NCBI GenBank assembly: GCA_017391185.1
Contig: JAFOZN010000049.1
Span: 1-6,647, forward strand
Direction: 5' to 3'
Length of the DNA: 6,647 nucleotides
Source: Alistipes sp.
Lineage (GTDB): Bacteria; Bacteroidota; Bacteroidia; Bacteroidales; Rikenellaceae
How positions within the stretch are numbered: the first letter of the stretch is position 1; each line of letters opens with the position of its first letter. The notes beneath the pieces are model-generated. The model worked only from the letters and a program-made list of their open reading frames with translations. It searched no databases and was not told the origin of the DNA. Shown one piece after another: positions 6,163 to 6,647 of this stretch. The position numbers were made by a program, and so were the translations under genes.

Positions 6163-6647
6163 ATGGAAACATTGAATCTTTTTATTCGTTCGATCTTTAT
6201 CGACAACATGGTCTTCGCATTCTTCTTCGGTATGTGTTCATACATCGCCGTTTCGAAGAGCGTAAAGACAGCTATGGGTTTGGGTGCTGCCGTTGTCTTT
6301 GTGATGATGATGACTGTGCCTTTGAACTACCTCTTGAACGAGTATGTGTTGGCTCCTAATGCTTTGGTAGAGGGTGTTGACTTGAGTTTCTTGACATTTA
6401 TCGTCTTTATTGCCGTTATTGCATCTTTCGTGCAGTTGGTGGAGATGGTAGTTGAGAAGTTCTCTCCAACCCTTTACAATCAGCTTGGTATCTTCCTTCC
6501 GCTTATCGCTGTAAACTGCGCCATCATGGGTGGTTCGCTCTTTATGCAGCAGATGGTAGGTGCTGGCGAGATTAAGAGCACCGTAGACTCTGTAGTATAC
6601 GGCTTTGGCTCGGGTTTGGGCTGGTGGATTGCTATCGTTATGATGGC
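6163..6647 (+). CDS. nqrE: Na+-translocating NADH:quinone oxidoreductase subunit E, 3' end cut by window edge
   Basis: NqrE is the membrane partner of NqrD and supplies the other half of the intramembrane iron-sulfur site. My translation from the ATG at 6163 starts [20 protein letters not shown] and stays open for 161 full codons plus two bases to the window edge; the full protein should be about 200-210 residues, so four to five of the six helices are visible. C25 ([12 protein letters not shown]) and C119 (AVNCAIMGG) correspond to the cluster Cys of V. cholerae NqrE (C26 and C120). [20 protein letters not shown] (108-127) is the family signature; RnfA is the related Rnf subunit. It follows nqrD by 10 bp with a strong ribosome binding site. 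nqrF should come next, outside the window. Confidence 0.96.
   Translation, partial: METLNLFIRSIFIDNMVFAFFFGMCSYIAVSKSVKTAMGLGAAVVFVMMMTVPLNYLLNEYVLAPNALVEGVDLSFLTFIVFIAVIASFVQLVEMVVEKFSPTLYNQLGIFLPLIAVNCAIMGGSLFMQQMVGAGEIKSTVDSVVYGFGSGLGWWIAIVMM

Noticed and set aside
5529..6647. Assignment of the last two genes to the Rnf complex (rnfE/rnfA)
   Set aside because: NqrD and NqrE are homologous to RnfE and RnfA, but the preceding nqrA, nqrB and nqrC fix the operon as Nqr.
1..6647. Mobile elements, CRISPR arrays, tRNA genes or defence genes
   Set aside because: Genes fill nearly the whole window; I saw no direct repeat arrays, transposase motifs or cloverleaf-like segments in the only sizeable gap.

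Overview
The window is ordinary core-metabolism DNA from a member of the Bacteroidota, most likely Bacteroidales. It holds two divergent gene groups separated by a 209-bp AT-rich intergenic region. The assignment rests on the proteins (Bacteroidetes-style NqrA to NqrE and a short TatD), on A-rich start regions mostly without Shine-Dalgarno sequences, and on intergenic elements resembling the Bacteroidetes -7 motif TAnnTTTG. I cannot name a genus from sequence alone.

Left part (1-2121, all minus strand). A compact three-gene cluster reads right to left: a short TatD-family metal-dependent hydrolase (1540-2121), a TcdA/CsdL-type E1-like enzyme that cyclises threonylcarbamoyladenosine (t6A) in tRNA (825-1547), and a D-isomer-specific 2-hydroxyacid dehydrogenase whose C-terminus is cut off by the left window edge (1-810). 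The first two overlap by 8 bp and the second and third are 14 bp apart, so one transcript is likely. A good -7 match just upstream of the tatD-like gene is the probable promoter.

Middle (2122-2330). The divergent control region carries the minus-strand promoter candidate, two candidate promoters for the plus-strand operon, and a perfect 6-bp inverted repeat with a 3-bp loop. I see no further gene in it.

Right part (2331-6647, all plus strand). The operon for the sodium-pumping NADH:quinone oxidoreductase runs in canonical order: nqrA, nqrB, nqrC, nqrD and the first 161 codons of nqrE, with gaps of 3, 7, 14 and 10 bp. The window ends inside nqrE, so nqrF (the NADH-oxidising FAD/2Fe-2S subunit) should follow. 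The encoded complex passes electrons from NADH (NqrF) through the NqrD/NqrE iron-sulfur centre and the covalent FMNs of NqrC and NqrB to quinone, and exports Na+. Key cofactor residues are visible: the flavinylation Thr in NqrB (DATTGAT), a variant flavinylation motif in NqrC (DAISGGT), and the paired cysteines in NqrD (C25, C108) and NqrE (C25, C119). The nqr genes favour GAG, AAG, CAG, TTG and GGT codons, as expected of highly expressed genes, unlike the minus-strand genes.

I found no new system. The points most worth a second look are the altered flavin-attachment motif in NqrC, the layout of the divergent promoter region, the shortened TatD protein, and the non-acidic cofactor loop of the dehydrogenase.
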